This document shows positions 8,252-17,300 of a stretch of 64,000 nucleotides of DNA, piece after piece (the stretch's first letter is position 1; every line of letters starts with the position of its first letter). The notes beneath the pieces are model-generated. The model had not been told where the DNA came from. It was given only the letters and a program-made list of their open reading frames with translations, and made no database searches. The DNA comes from Burkholderia stabilis (lineage in GTDB: Bacteria > Pseudomonadota > Gammaproteobacteria > Burkholderiales > Burkholderiaceae), in contig NZ_CP016444.1 of NCBI RefSeq assembly GCF_001742165.1, forward strand, positions 124,001-188,000. Reading direction: 5' to 3'. Position numbers and translations under genes: made by a program.

Positions 8252-9193
8252 TCACATCGGGCGTTGAATCGAATCTGTCTGCTTCATCGATACGAGCGGA
8301 CCCAGGAATTGCTCGAAGTGCGGCAACCAGATGGGTATGGCTTCCTTGACGGCGAACATGCCGTGACCGTTCTTGCCGAAGGGCGGCTCGACGATCATTT
8401 GCCCCTTGCCGCCTGCGGCCTGAAACGCGGCAAACCAGGTCGCCACGACTTCCGGCGCAAAGTATTGGTCGTTTTGAACGTAATGCCAGAGCACCGGAAC
8501 ATGCGTCGTCGCCGCGAATCGCGCAATCGTGTCGGCCATCTGCTGCGGATCGCACGGCATGCCCGGATGCGTCGCCGGATTCCCGCCCCGCCCGCCGGAA
8601 AAGTTGACGACCGCGACCAGCCCATCCGGCGCATAGCTCGCGGCAGCCAGGGACGCGAATCCCCCCGCGGATTGCCCGACCAGAACGACGTGGTCCCGGT
8701 CCACCTGCGGCAATGTCCGCGCATATCTGACGGCCGCGAGCACATCCCGCGCCGCCTGCCGGCCCGCATTCGGGTAATCGGGATGCCGGCAGGAACCCGC
8801 GTCCTCCTCGTCGGTACCGCCGGTCGCTCCGTAGCCACGCCGGATCGGCACGATGACGGCAAACCCCAGCTGGACGAACGTCCGGATCTGCGCAAGATGC
8901 CGATAGCGTCCCACCTTCGGACGGTCACGAGGATCAGGCGGACTGCCGTGACTCAGGACGATCAACGGAAAGGGCCCGGGACCGTCCGGCATATAGGTGG
9001 TCGCCACGATGTCGCGCCCGTACTGCCCGGCGTCGACCGGGATCTTGACGACGGTTTCGTGGAGGTCGGCGGCAAGCGGCTCATCCTGGCTCGCGGTCAT
9101 CGCGCATCCGCTCAACGATGCGATCACCGCGCCGATCGTCAGCAACCGGCGCAGGTGGACGACCCTCTGTTTTCGACGAACGGTGGTGCCCAT
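8252..9193 (-). CDS. Lipoprotein alpha/beta hydrolase (dienelactone hydrolase-like)
   Basis: A 313-residue hydrolase with a basic N-terminus and a lipobox LSGC (Cys near 30), so it is probably anchored in the outer or inner membrane facing the periplasm. The fold is seen in LIVLSHGSPPDPRDR (oxyanion region), the nucleophile elbow GQSAGGF (Ser near 170) and the late His in GKNGHGMFAV. It resembles the dienelactone-hydrolase/acetylxylan-esterase side of the superfamily. The substrate is unknown. It is convergent with the fasciclin gene and stands alone. ATG 9193 has only a weak ribosome site. Confidence 0.82.
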   Translation of the reverse strand: MGTTVRRKQRVVHLRRLLTIGAVIASLSGCAMTASQDEPLAADLHETVVKIPVDAGQYGRDIVATTYMPDGPGPFPLIVLSHGSPPDPRDRPKVGRYRHLAQIRTFVQLGFAVIVPIRRGYGATGGTDEEDAGSCRHPDYPNAGRQAARDVLAAVRYARTLPQVDRDHVVLVGQSAGGFASLAAASYAPDGLVAVVNFSGGRGGNPATHPGMPCDPQQMADTIARFAATTHVPVLWHYVQNDQYFAPEVVATWFAAFQAAGGKGQMIVEPPFGKNGHGMFAVKEAIPIWLPHFEQFLGPLVSMKQTDSIQRPM

Positions 9194-9761
9194 GGGGGAT
9201 CTCCGAAGTCATGCTCGCGAGGACTGTCGCCTCGTCGACGTGCGTGCGCCATCGCCATGAAGGCGTCGGGTCCGCTGCTTTATACGGTCGGCTGACAGCG
9301 TGAAGTCGTCATCGTCTTGCCCGGGGATGCCGACTTCGGCACAAATTGTCGGCGATCCGGGCGACCGTGTCGAACGTCTCGAACCGGTCGCGTACCGTCG
9401 TGCGCTGCGTTGCGTCCATTTGAACGCGGCTTCCGCAGGCGCTTGCGCCTGTGCCTCCGGGTTGCCCGCGGCGTGACGCCCGTGGTCAGGCAACGCTTCG
9501 ACTCGGCCGGGGCGGCGGCGGCACCGGAAAGCGTCTGGCCATCTCGAACCATCATGAACATCCAGCCGCACTTGTGACGGGTCGCGGGCAAAATGCCGAC
9601 GGGATACGGTACATTGCTTCGAGACCGCACATCTGGCTGATCCGGGCGAAGCACCCATCACCACGTCGTGCGCTTTCCTGTCGCAGCGCCAGCCTGGCGC
9701 TGCTGAAATTTGAAGATGAACCGATTTCCGGCCCGTCCGGTTTCATTTCCTGCGACAAGAG
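9194..9761. other. Intergenic, no convincing gene
   Basis: Several open frames exist on both strands (for example 9209-9664 and 9280-9654, minus), but their translations are Arg/Pro/Ser-rich and look like shadow frames. Base composition falls towards the right end, near 9727-9761, where the promoter and the AAGAG ribosome site of the next gene lie. Confidence 0.4.
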
Positions 9762-10442
9762 ATGACGACGTATTCAGAATTGGCGCTAATCAGCGACATC
9801 GCCTTGCCTCCCCTGTTGAAGCAACTGATTGACGCAGGTCTGGCCGACTACGGACCCGACGTCAAAGCATGGGCCGCCGATTGGAAGTCCCATACCCTGG
9901 CGGCACGACCGGTGCTTTCATGCGTGTACGACTTTGAGTGGATCGACGCGGCCGACGCGCAAGAAAACATCGACGAGTGGCTCAATCCGGGCTTTCAGCA
10001 CGGTCGCCGTTTTCTGCCGTTCGCACAGACCGGGGCTGGCGATCTTTATTGCCTGACGCCTCTGGCCAGCGGAGAAACGGGCGTGGCGCTGGTCTGGCAT
10101 GACCGCGACGCCAGCAGGATCGACGCCGCGTCGTTCGATGCCTTTGTTTTCAGCGCGTTGATCGATAGCGCGTCCGATGTCTCGCATCTGACCGACGACG
10201 GCTTGAGTATGGCCGAGGCGGTGCAATGTGTGGATGCGAACATCCGGGCACTCGCCCCGATGCTGCCGCAGCCGATGCAGGCCCAGCTGGAACACATCCG
10301 GCAGTGGGTGCTGTCCGGGGCGGACGCGGAGGGTGACGGGAGGGTTCCGGACGCAGTCGCCCAGACCGCGCTGGGCGTGCTTCCAGTACCGCAGGACCCG
10401 CCGTTCGAGATCGTGCCGCGCTGGGAGTGCGGTCAGGACTGA
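9762..10442 (+). CDS. SMI1/KNR4 (SUKH) family protein, probable immunity protein
   Basis: A 226-residue soluble protein. The core NPGFQHGRRFLPFAQTGAGD, followed by YCLTPL and VALVWHDRDAS, is the SMI1/KNR4 (SUKH) pattern: a loop with a Phe-Pro/Phe-Ala turn, an acidic 'GAGD' and a 'VALVWHD' strand. In bacteria such proteins commonly neutralise contact-dependent or type VI toxins. No toxin gene is next to it. It lies in a run of stand-alone genes (to 13.1 kb) that share this immunity-like look. The function here is inferred from the family. Confidence 0.75.
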   Translation: MTTYSELALISDIALPPLLKQLIDAGLADYGPDVKAWAADWKSHTLAARPVLSCVYDFEWIDAADAQENIDEWLNPGFQHGRRFLPFAQTGAGDLYCLTPLASGETGVALVWHDRDASRIDAASFDAFVFSALIDSASDVSHLTDDGLSMAEAVQCVDANIRALAPMLPQPMQAQLEHIRQWVLSGADAEGDGRVPDAVAQTALGVLPVPQDPPFEIVPRWECGQD

Positions 10443-10611
10443 ATGCCTTCGTCAAACGCGCGTGTGGTCACGCGTAAATGACTCGGCACGTGTCGTTTGC
10501 GTTTGCGGCCGAATCCGGACATTCAGGCATGCTGCGACGGTTTCAACTCGGGCGGCCCTGCCTGCCGCTCGAGGGCAGCAGGCAGGACGACGAACCGCTC
10601 GTCGAGGCCGG

Positions 10612-11133
10612 TCACCGCGACGATGCGACCGGGACATCCGAGTTGAACACGGTGGCCGATGCAAGTTCGAGACTCGTGGCGCCTTCGAATTCCGCTTCCA
10701 TGAAATCAAACATGGCAGGCGTAACTTCGAATGAAAACGTTTCGCCTTTTTCGGCATTTCTTTCCATGACACGACTCCGGCGTATGTCGCGCGGCGCAGT
10801 GACATAGTGAAGACGGCTCGGCAAGCCTGCGCTTCTGGCTTGCTCAGCAAACGCCGAACGATTTCTCTCCTTCATGAAACCGAGATCGAGCACGACACTT
10901 CCACCGTTCTTCGCGATCTGTTCGGCGGTATGCCAGATTTGCCGCTCGCAGCGCTGCACCCGTTCCACGATCCAGGTCAAATTGATCGGATTCGGAAAGT
11001 CCGGGCCGTACAGCTGCGCCATCCATTCGTCGATCGAGAAACGCGTGCCGCCGATTTCTGTCGCGAGTGTACGTGCGTAAGAAGATTTACCCGCACCTTG
11101 CGGACCAAAAACAATATGTATTGCTGCCGTCAA
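10612..11133 (-). CDS. P-loop AAA-type ATP-binding protein (zeta/kinase-like)
   Basis: A 173-residue P-loop protein. The frame is open upstream to 11355, but that part is not protein-like. The TTG at 11133 follows GGGGGAA by six bases and puts the Walker A motif (FGPQGAGKSSYA) near residue 8, as in the AAA_33/zeta-toxin-like small kinases. A Walker-B-like VVLDLGF and a lid with Arg residues (TAPRDIRRSRVMERN) follow. Such proteins phosphorylate small molecules or nucleic-acid ends; the substrate cannot be read. It is convergent with the SUKH gene. Confidence 0.8.
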   Translation of the reverse strand: MTAAIHIVFGPQGAGKSSYARTLATEIGGTRFSIDEWMAQLYGPDFPNPINLTWIVERVQRCERQIWHTAEQIAKNGGSVVLDLGFMKERNRSAFAEQARSAGLPSRLHYVTAPRDIRRSRVMERNAEKGETFSFEVTPAMFDFMEAEFEGATSLELASATVFNSDVPVASSR

Positions 11134-11490
11134 CTTGATTTCCCCCAATGTTGTTGTTGATTTATTTGGCGTAAGGATCTTACGCGATGAAATACGCCGT
11201 CGGGGAAATCCAATCGCCGGTTGACCCGCTTCTGTCCGATTACAACAGCAGGACTGCGCGGCTATCCGTAAAAGCGCCGTTCTTGTATCAAAACGGCTCA
11301 GTTCCCCGTCCCGGCACACGTCGTCGACTACGCGCCAAAACACCTCCAGCGGCACGCAGTTCCGCCAGGATTTTTTCAGCGCCTCGCTTCATCAGATACT
11401 TTTCCGCCAAACAACGTGGTGCGCGAGTCAAAGCATCGAAGCCATGCCTTGGTCAGTCACAACCAACCGACTCGCTCTTTACCGTCGGCA
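11134..11490. other. Intergenic, no gene seen
   Basis: 357 bp of slightly lower GC content upstream of the TTG-started ATPase. The spurious plus frame at 11187-11534 runs antisense into the next gene's 3' end and has no ribosome site. Confidence 0.4.
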
Positions 11491-12318
11491 TCAATCCGGC
11501 TCTTTCCGGCGAGCCTCGAATTGATCGCGATTGAACAGCGTGAAGTACAACGTCTCGCTCCATTCTAGGCCCAGCGGATATTCGGTCGCACGCGTACGCG
11601 TGCTGTCGCAGTGGTCGTCGAAACGCAGGCCGAAAAACGCGTCGAGCGGCGCGCCACCCCGTTCGGCCGCCGCGCGTTGCAGGACGCGCGCCGCCTCCGT
11701 AGGGTCGTTCGGCAACGCGTCGACGGCAGCGCCCACGCGACGGCAGCGGTCGATCTCGGCTTCGACGAGCACACGCAGCGCGTCTGCGTCGCTCTCGGAC
11801 ATGACATCGAGCTCGATGGTTTCGAGCAGCAGGTACGGGTCGCGATGCTGTTCGAGAAATGCGAGGGTCTCGTCCAGCCAGCCCGGCAAATGGTCGACGG
11901 CGGCAGGTGCCGCCGCCGGCGTCAGCTCAGGTGCGGGTTTGGGCGCCGGCGAAGCGGACGCCAGCCCTGCCCAACGCCGCATCCGGTCGATCAGTGTCGG
12001 TTCGGGGGCTTCGGCTGCCGTCGCGGCAGGTTTTTGCGCGGCGTGCCCCGAGATCAGCACCCTGACGATCGCCACGAAACGCCTGACACGCGCGAATCCG
12101 GGATCGAACGGGCTGCTGACGGCATACAGCGGCATCTTCGAGTCGTCCAGGCCATCCGAGACGAGCGACGCGCACAGCTGCGGGTCGCCCGACATGAGCA
12201 ACCGGTACATGAAGGGCACGTCATAGGCCCATTCGGACAGGCCGGAGATGGTCTGCGGACGATCTTCGTACGACGTCGGCCGGTTGCTCAGGCTGTAGAG
12301 ATAAGACCGGTTGGCCAT
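11491..12318 (-). CDS. DUF7822-like protein, possible immunity protein
   Basis: A 275-residue soluble protein. The N-terminus ANRSYLYSLSNRPTSYED, followed by GLSEWAYDVPFMYRLLMSGD, matches my recollection of the DUF7822 pattern, in which a cytoplasmic 'MANRSYLYS' start precedes a 'GLSEW' motif. A Pro/Ala-rich linker (about residues 108-140) separates it from an acidic helical C-terminal half. ATG 12318 is chosen because GGGAG sits just before it; the TTG at 12330 overlaps that site. Relatives are often found with polymorphic toxin loci. No enzyme motif is visible. Confidence 0.65.
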   Translation of the reverse strand: MANRSYLYSLSNRPTSYEDRPQTISGLSEWAYDVPFMYRLLMSGDPQLCASLVSDGLDDSKMPLYAVSSPFDPGFARVRRFVAIVRVLISGHAAQKPAATAAEAPEPTLIDRMRRWAGLASASPAPKPAPELTPAAAPAAVDHLPGWLDETLAFLEQHRDPYLLLETIELDVMSESDADALRVLVEAEIDRCRRVGAAVDALPNDPTEAARVLQRAAAERGGAPLDAFFGLRFDDHCDSTRTRATEYPLGLEWSETLYFTLFNRDQFEARRKEPD

Positions 12319-12443
12319 GCAGGCTCCCAAGTTGACGAGAAGGTTTCCTGGCGCGGTGATGCACCCACTGCGGCGAACGACTCGATGCTGTATCCCGATG
12401 GCCGCCTCACGCGAAATCCGGCGGACTCCAGCGGCCAGAGGCG

Positions 12444-13103
12444 CTAGCGGCCATCCTCGCCCGATTTCGGATAGCCAATCTCTGCGAGATCATCCGCGAG
12501 GGACTCGAAATCGAGTTCGGGATTGAGTCGCCGGACGAGCGCCGCGGTAAGCGGTTCGTGACGATATACCGCCGCGACGTCACCCGGATCGAGCTCACGC
12601 TCGTAATAATCGGCGGCGAATTCGACGTACTGCTCGGGTCGTGCGGACAGAATGCCGAGCAATCGGGCAGAGCCATCCGGGTCTCCCGCATCGGGAAATT
12701 CAATCGGCCCGCACGACCAGCGTGCTTCATGGGCAAGACGCCAGATACAGAATGTACTGTCGTGCGTGGTAAACGCCGGTTCATGCAACAGGCTCGCGTG
12801 AAACACCTCGGGCAGACCGCTGAAGATGGCGGGCCAGGGCTTCCCCGGCCGGAACATCGGCGCCTCACGCAGGACGCCATGGAGTGCCGCGCCCGCCGCA
12901 GAAAATATCGCGAACCATTGATCGCCCGCGCCATTGCGCATCGACGCCATCATTTCCCCGTCCGCCCATGCCTGGTTGAACGAGTAGTACCGGTATTCCC
13001 ATTCCGGCGACAAAACGGCATCGAGGATTGCCAGCGATTGCGTCAGGCGCATCAGTCCGGCAACGTCGGGAAGCGCATTCAGGTTTCTGGTCGAGACGTT
13101 CAT
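12444..13103 (-). CDS. Hypothetical protein
   Basis: A 219-residue soluble, acidic protein that I do not recognise. It is rich in aromatic residues (EWEYRYYSFNQAWADGEMM, then WFAIFSAAGAALHG) and has Gly/Asp loops, with no signal peptide or membrane segment. ATG 13103 is preferred, since the ~75 upstream codons of the open frame are Arg-rich and non-protein-like. It follows the DUF7822-like gene's direction with a 125-bp gap. The context suggests the same immunity-like role, but nothing in the sequence proves it. Confidence 0.65.
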   Translation of the reverse strand: MNVSTRNLNALPDVAGLMRLTQSLAILDAVLSPEWEYRYYSFNQAWADGEMMASMRNGAGDQWFAIFSAAGAALHGVLREAPMFRPGKPWPAIFSGLPEVFHASLLHEPAFTTHDSTFCIWRLAHEARWSCGPIEFPDAGDPDGSARLLGILSARPEQYVEFAADYYERELDPGDVAAVYRHEPLTAALVRRLNPELDFESLADDLAEIGYPKSGEDGR

Positions 13104-13515
13104 GTCATTTGCCCCGGCGGCGCGCGCGTCCGTCCACGGTAACGTAAGCCCGCGCGCGTCATTGTCAATGACGGTCAGGTCATGGACGACGTACTGTCGT
13201 GAGGAGGTTTTCCGGACGGATTGTCGGCGATTCAGGCTCCGATGTCGAACGACTGTCCGTGGCCTGAGGTCGCCGGTCCGTCCTGCGTTTCCCCGGTCAG
13301 CGCAGATCGGCCATGCCGGCGTTGGCAAATGACAGATCCAGCCGACGGAATGGCGGAAACACTCCGGGAGGGGAACCCGTCCCGACTATCCGTCCCGCGC
13401 GCAGCGCGGCATGACAAGCATGCGCGCCGCCGGATCTTCAGCGAGTGATAAGCTCGAAACCGCTGCACACTCGCGCACCCACCCCGACCGCCCATACGAC
13501 CGAACGAGCCCCGTC
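13104..13515. other. Intergenic, divergent promoter region
   Basis: 412 bp between divergent genes. No protein-like frame is seen beyond a weak upstream extension of the gene at 13516. No clear operator dyad was found. Confidence 0.4.
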
Positions 13516-14250
13516 ATGTCCCTTACCGCCTCCGTCCTCCCGGCCTTCACCCCGACCGGCAAGCTGCGCGCATCGATCAATCTCGGCAACCCGATCCTCG
13601 CGAACCGCGATCCGGCGACCGGCGAACCGTTCGGCGTGTCGATCGACCTAGCGCGCGCGTTCGCGGAACGCCTGTCGGCGGAGCTGGAACTCGTCGTGTT
13701 CGACGCCGCCGGAAAATCGGTGCAGGCGCTGACCGAAGAGCGCGCCGATTTCGGCTTCTTCGCGGTCGATCCGCTGCGTGGCGAAACGGTCGCGTTCACG
13801 GCGCCGTACGTGCTGATCGAGGGCTTCTATCTCGTGCGCGACGATTCGCCGATCCGCACGAACGCGGATGTCGACCAGCCGCACAACCGCGTGACCGTCG
13901 GCAAGGGCAGCGCGTACGACCTGTTCCTCACGCGCGAACTGAAGGCCGCGCAGATCGTGCGTGCGCCGACGTCGCAGGCCGTCGTGCAGACGTTCGTCGA
14001 ACAGCAGCTGGAAGTGGCGGCCGGCGTGAAGCAGCAACTCGAAACCGATGCGGCAAAAACGGCAGGCCTGCGCTTGCTCGACGAGCGGTTCATGGTGATC
14101 CGGCAGGCGATGGGCGTGCCGAAGAGCCGCGGCGAAGCGGCCGCGGCGGCATTGAACGCATTCGTCGAGGAAATGAAGGCATCCGGCTTCGTCGCGGATT
14201 CGCTGCGCCGGCATGGCATCACCGGTGCGTCCGTCGCGCCCCCGGCCTGA
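13516..14250 (+). CDS. Amino-acid-type ABC transporter substrate-binding domain protein
   Basis: A 244-residue type 2 periplasmic-binding fold: GKLRASINLGNPILA, SIDLARAFAERLSAELELV, then ADFGFFAVDPLRGETVAFTA and VTVGKGSAYDLFLTREL. This is the SBP_bac_3 pattern for polar amino acids. Oddly, there is no signal peptide: the chain starts almost directly with the first beta strand, and the upstream extension (ATG 13411) does not supply one either. It may be a cytoplasmic member or depend on an unrecognised start. No permease or ATPase gene is adjacent. It is convergent with uvrA. Confidence 0.8.
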   Translation: MSLTASVLPAFTPTGKLRASINLGNPILANRDPATGEPFGVSIDLARAFAERLSAELELVVFDAAGKSVQALTEERADFGFFAVDPLRGETVAFTAPYVLIEGFYLVRDDSPIRTNADVDQPHNRVTVGKGSAYDLFLTRELKAAQIVRAPTSQAVVQTFVEQQLEVAAGVKQQLETDAAKTAGLRLLDERFMVIRQAMGVPKSRGEAAAAALNAFVEEMKASGFVADSLRRHGITGASVAPPA

Positions 14251-14277
14251 TTGGAAACCGCATGACGATGTAAAACA

Positions 14278-14305
14278 GCCCCGGCATCTCGAGCAACGCC
14301 GGGGC
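14278..14305. terminator. Hairpin terminator between convergent genes
   Basis: The inverted repeat GCCCCGGC / GCCGGGGC has a 12-base loop between two convergent genes. Read on the minus strand it is followed by TGTTTTA, so it serves best as the uvrA terminator. It may also stop the solute-binding protein transcript. Confidence 0.7.
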
Positions 14306-14326
14306 CGTTCCTTCGAAGCATCGCCG

Positions 14327-17300
14327 TCAACCGACGCGCGCTTCTCCCTCACGCTCGGATTCACCCTCATCCGAAACCGTACGCGCGAGCACCGGCCTGA
14401 GCGCCTGCCCGGTGTGGCTCGCGCTCACCTGCACGAGCGCTTCCGGCGGCGCCGCCGCGACGATCGTGCCGCCGCCCACACCGCCTTCCGGCCCGAGATC
14501 GATGATCCAGTCGGCTTCCGCGATCACGTCGAGGTCATGCTCGATCACGACGACGCTGTGCCCCGCGTCGACGAGCCGGTGCAGCACGCGGATCAGCTTC
14601 GCAACGTCCGCCATGTGCAGGCCGACCGTCGGTTCGTCGAGCACGTACAGCGTGTGCGGCGCCTTCTGGCCGCGCCGCGTGATGTCGTCGCGCACCTTCG
14701 TCAGCTCGGTGACGAGCTTGATGCGCTGCGCCTCGCCGCCGGACAGCGTCGGCGACGGCTGACCGAGCGTCAGATAGCCGAGGCCGACATCCTTCATCAG
14801 TTGAAGCGGATGCGCGATGTTCGAGATCGGCGCAAAAAACTCCACCGCCTCGTCGATCTCCATCGTCAGCACGTCGCCGATGTTCCGGCCGCGCCACGTG
14901 ACCGCGAGTGTCTCCGGGTTGAAGCGCTGCCCGTGGCACACGTCGCACGGCACCTTCACGTCGGGCAGGAAGCTCATGCCGATCGTGCGCACGCCTTGCC
15001 CTTCGCAAGCCGGGCATCGCCCGTCGCCGGTATTGAACGAGAAACGCGACGCCGTGTAGCCGCGCGCGCGCGCTTCCAGCGTATCCGCGAACAGCTTGCG
15101 GATCGTGTCCCACACGCCGATGTAGGTGGCCGGGCACGAGCGCGGCGTCTTGCCGATTGGCGTCTGATCGACTTCGAGCACACGATCGATCTGCTCCCAG
15201 CCGCTCAACGACTCGCAGCCCTGCCACGCATGCGTGACGCTCAGCGCCGGGCGCGGCGCACTGCGCGCGAGCACGCTCGAGCGGCGGTTGGCCGCCGGCG
15301 CATCCTGCTGCGCGGCCTTGCGCGCACGCCGCGTGGCCGGCGACGACAGCACCGAGCGGCCGACCGCATCGAGCAGGTTCGTCATCAGCACGTCACGCGC
15401 GAGCGTCGACTTGCCCGACCCGCTCACGCCCGTCACCGCGACGAGCCGCGCGAGCGGAATGCCGACCGTGACGTCGCGCAGGTTGTGCAGTCTTGCGCCA
15501 TGCACGGTCAGCCACGCCTCCGGCACCGCAGGTCCGCCCTTCTTGCTCGGCAGGCTCACGGTGCGGCGCGGCTGCAGCGGGTGCGTCATCGGCTGCGCGA
15601 GCAGCCGCCCCGTCACCGAACCGGCCTGCGCGGACAAATCGGCGACCGCGCCCTGCGCAACCAGGGTGCCGCCGCGTTTGCCGGCACCCGGGCCGATGTC
15701 GATGATGTGATCGGCGCGGCGGATCGTGTCCTCGTCATGCTCGACGACGACGAGCGTATTGCCCTTGTCGCCGAGCTTGCGCAGCGCGTCCAGCAGGATC
15801 TGGTTGTCGCGCGGATGCAGGCCGATCGTCGGTTCGTCGAGCACGTAGCAGACGCCCTGCAGGTTGCTGCCGAGCTGCGCGGCGAGCCGGATGCGCTGCG
15901 CTTCGCCGCCCGACAGGCTCGGCGCCGCGCGATCGAGGCTCAGGTAACCGAGCCCCACTTCCTCGAGAAACGCGAGGCGGCTGCCGATCTCGCTGACGAT
16001 GTCGCGCGCGATCTGCGCATCGCGCCCGGTGAGCTGCAGCCCGTCGATCCAGCGGCGCGTGTCCGACACCGTCCACTGCGCGACCTCGACAATCGGATGC
16101 GCGTCGAACGTGACCGCGCGCGCGGACGGGTTCAGCCGCGTGCCGTTGCAATCCGGGCACGGCTCGTTGCCGACGCCTTCCGGTTCCTGCTCGTCCGACG
16201 GCAGCGTCTGCTCGCGGCCGCGATCGTCCCCGGCGAGCACCGTGTCGTCGTAGGCCGCGCGCTGCTCACGCGTGAGCGTGACGCCGGTGCCGACGCAGGT
16301 CGTGCACCAGCCGTGCTTGCTGTTGTACGAGAACATCCGCGGGTCCAGCTCCGGGTAGCTCGTGCCGCACACCGGGCACGCGCGCTTGACCGACAGCACC
16401 TTGACCGTGCCGACGCGCGCGGTCGAATGATCGTTGCGCATCGCATCGTGCAGCCCGTCGAGCGGCGCGAGCAGATGCATCACACCCTTGCCGACTTCGA
16501 GCGTCTCGTCGAGGCGGCGCCGCAACTCGGCCTCGTTGTCCGGCGACACGACGATATCGGCGACCGGCAGCTCGATCGTGTGCTCGCGGAACCGGTCGAG
16601 CTTCGGCCACGGATCGACCGGCACGAATTCGCCGTCGACGCGCAGATGCGTGCTGCCGCGCGCCTTCGCCCACTTCGCGAGATCCGTATACACGCCCTTG
16701 CGGTTGACGACGAGCGGCGCGAGCAGCCCGACGTGCTCGCCGCGATGATCGCGCAGCAACTGCGCGGCGATCGATTCGACGGATTGCGACGTGACCGGCG
16801 TGCCGTCGTGGATGCAGTGCTGCAGGCCGAGCTTCACGTACAGCAGCCGCAGGAAGTGCCACACTTCCGATGTGGTCGCGACCGTACTCTTGCGGCCGCC
16901 CCGCGACAGCCGCTGCTCGATCGCGACAGTCGGCGGAATGCCGTACACCGCGTCGACTTCCGGGCGCCCGGCCGGCTGCACGATCGAGCGCGCATACGCA
17001 TTCAGCGATTCGAGGTAACGACGCTGGCCTTCGTGGAACAGGATGTCGAACGCGAGCGTCGACTTGCCGGATCCCGACACGCCGGTAATCACGTTGAACT
17101 TGCCGTGCGGGATGTCGACGTCGAGCGCCTTCAGGTTGTGTTCGCGCGCGTTGACGATCCGCACGACGTCCTCGCCTTCGATCGCGCGCCGTTCGCGCGC
17201 CGCGTTCAGCACGGACTGGAGCGGCACGCCTTCGTCGGCGAGCGCCGCTTCGCCATCCATCGCGCGGTCGTACTGCAGCAGCGCCACGCCCGTATGCGAT

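Noticed and set aside
9209..9664. Minus-strand frames in the gap before the SUKH gene
   Set aside because: Their translations are low-complexity Arg/Ser/Pro and lack start signals.
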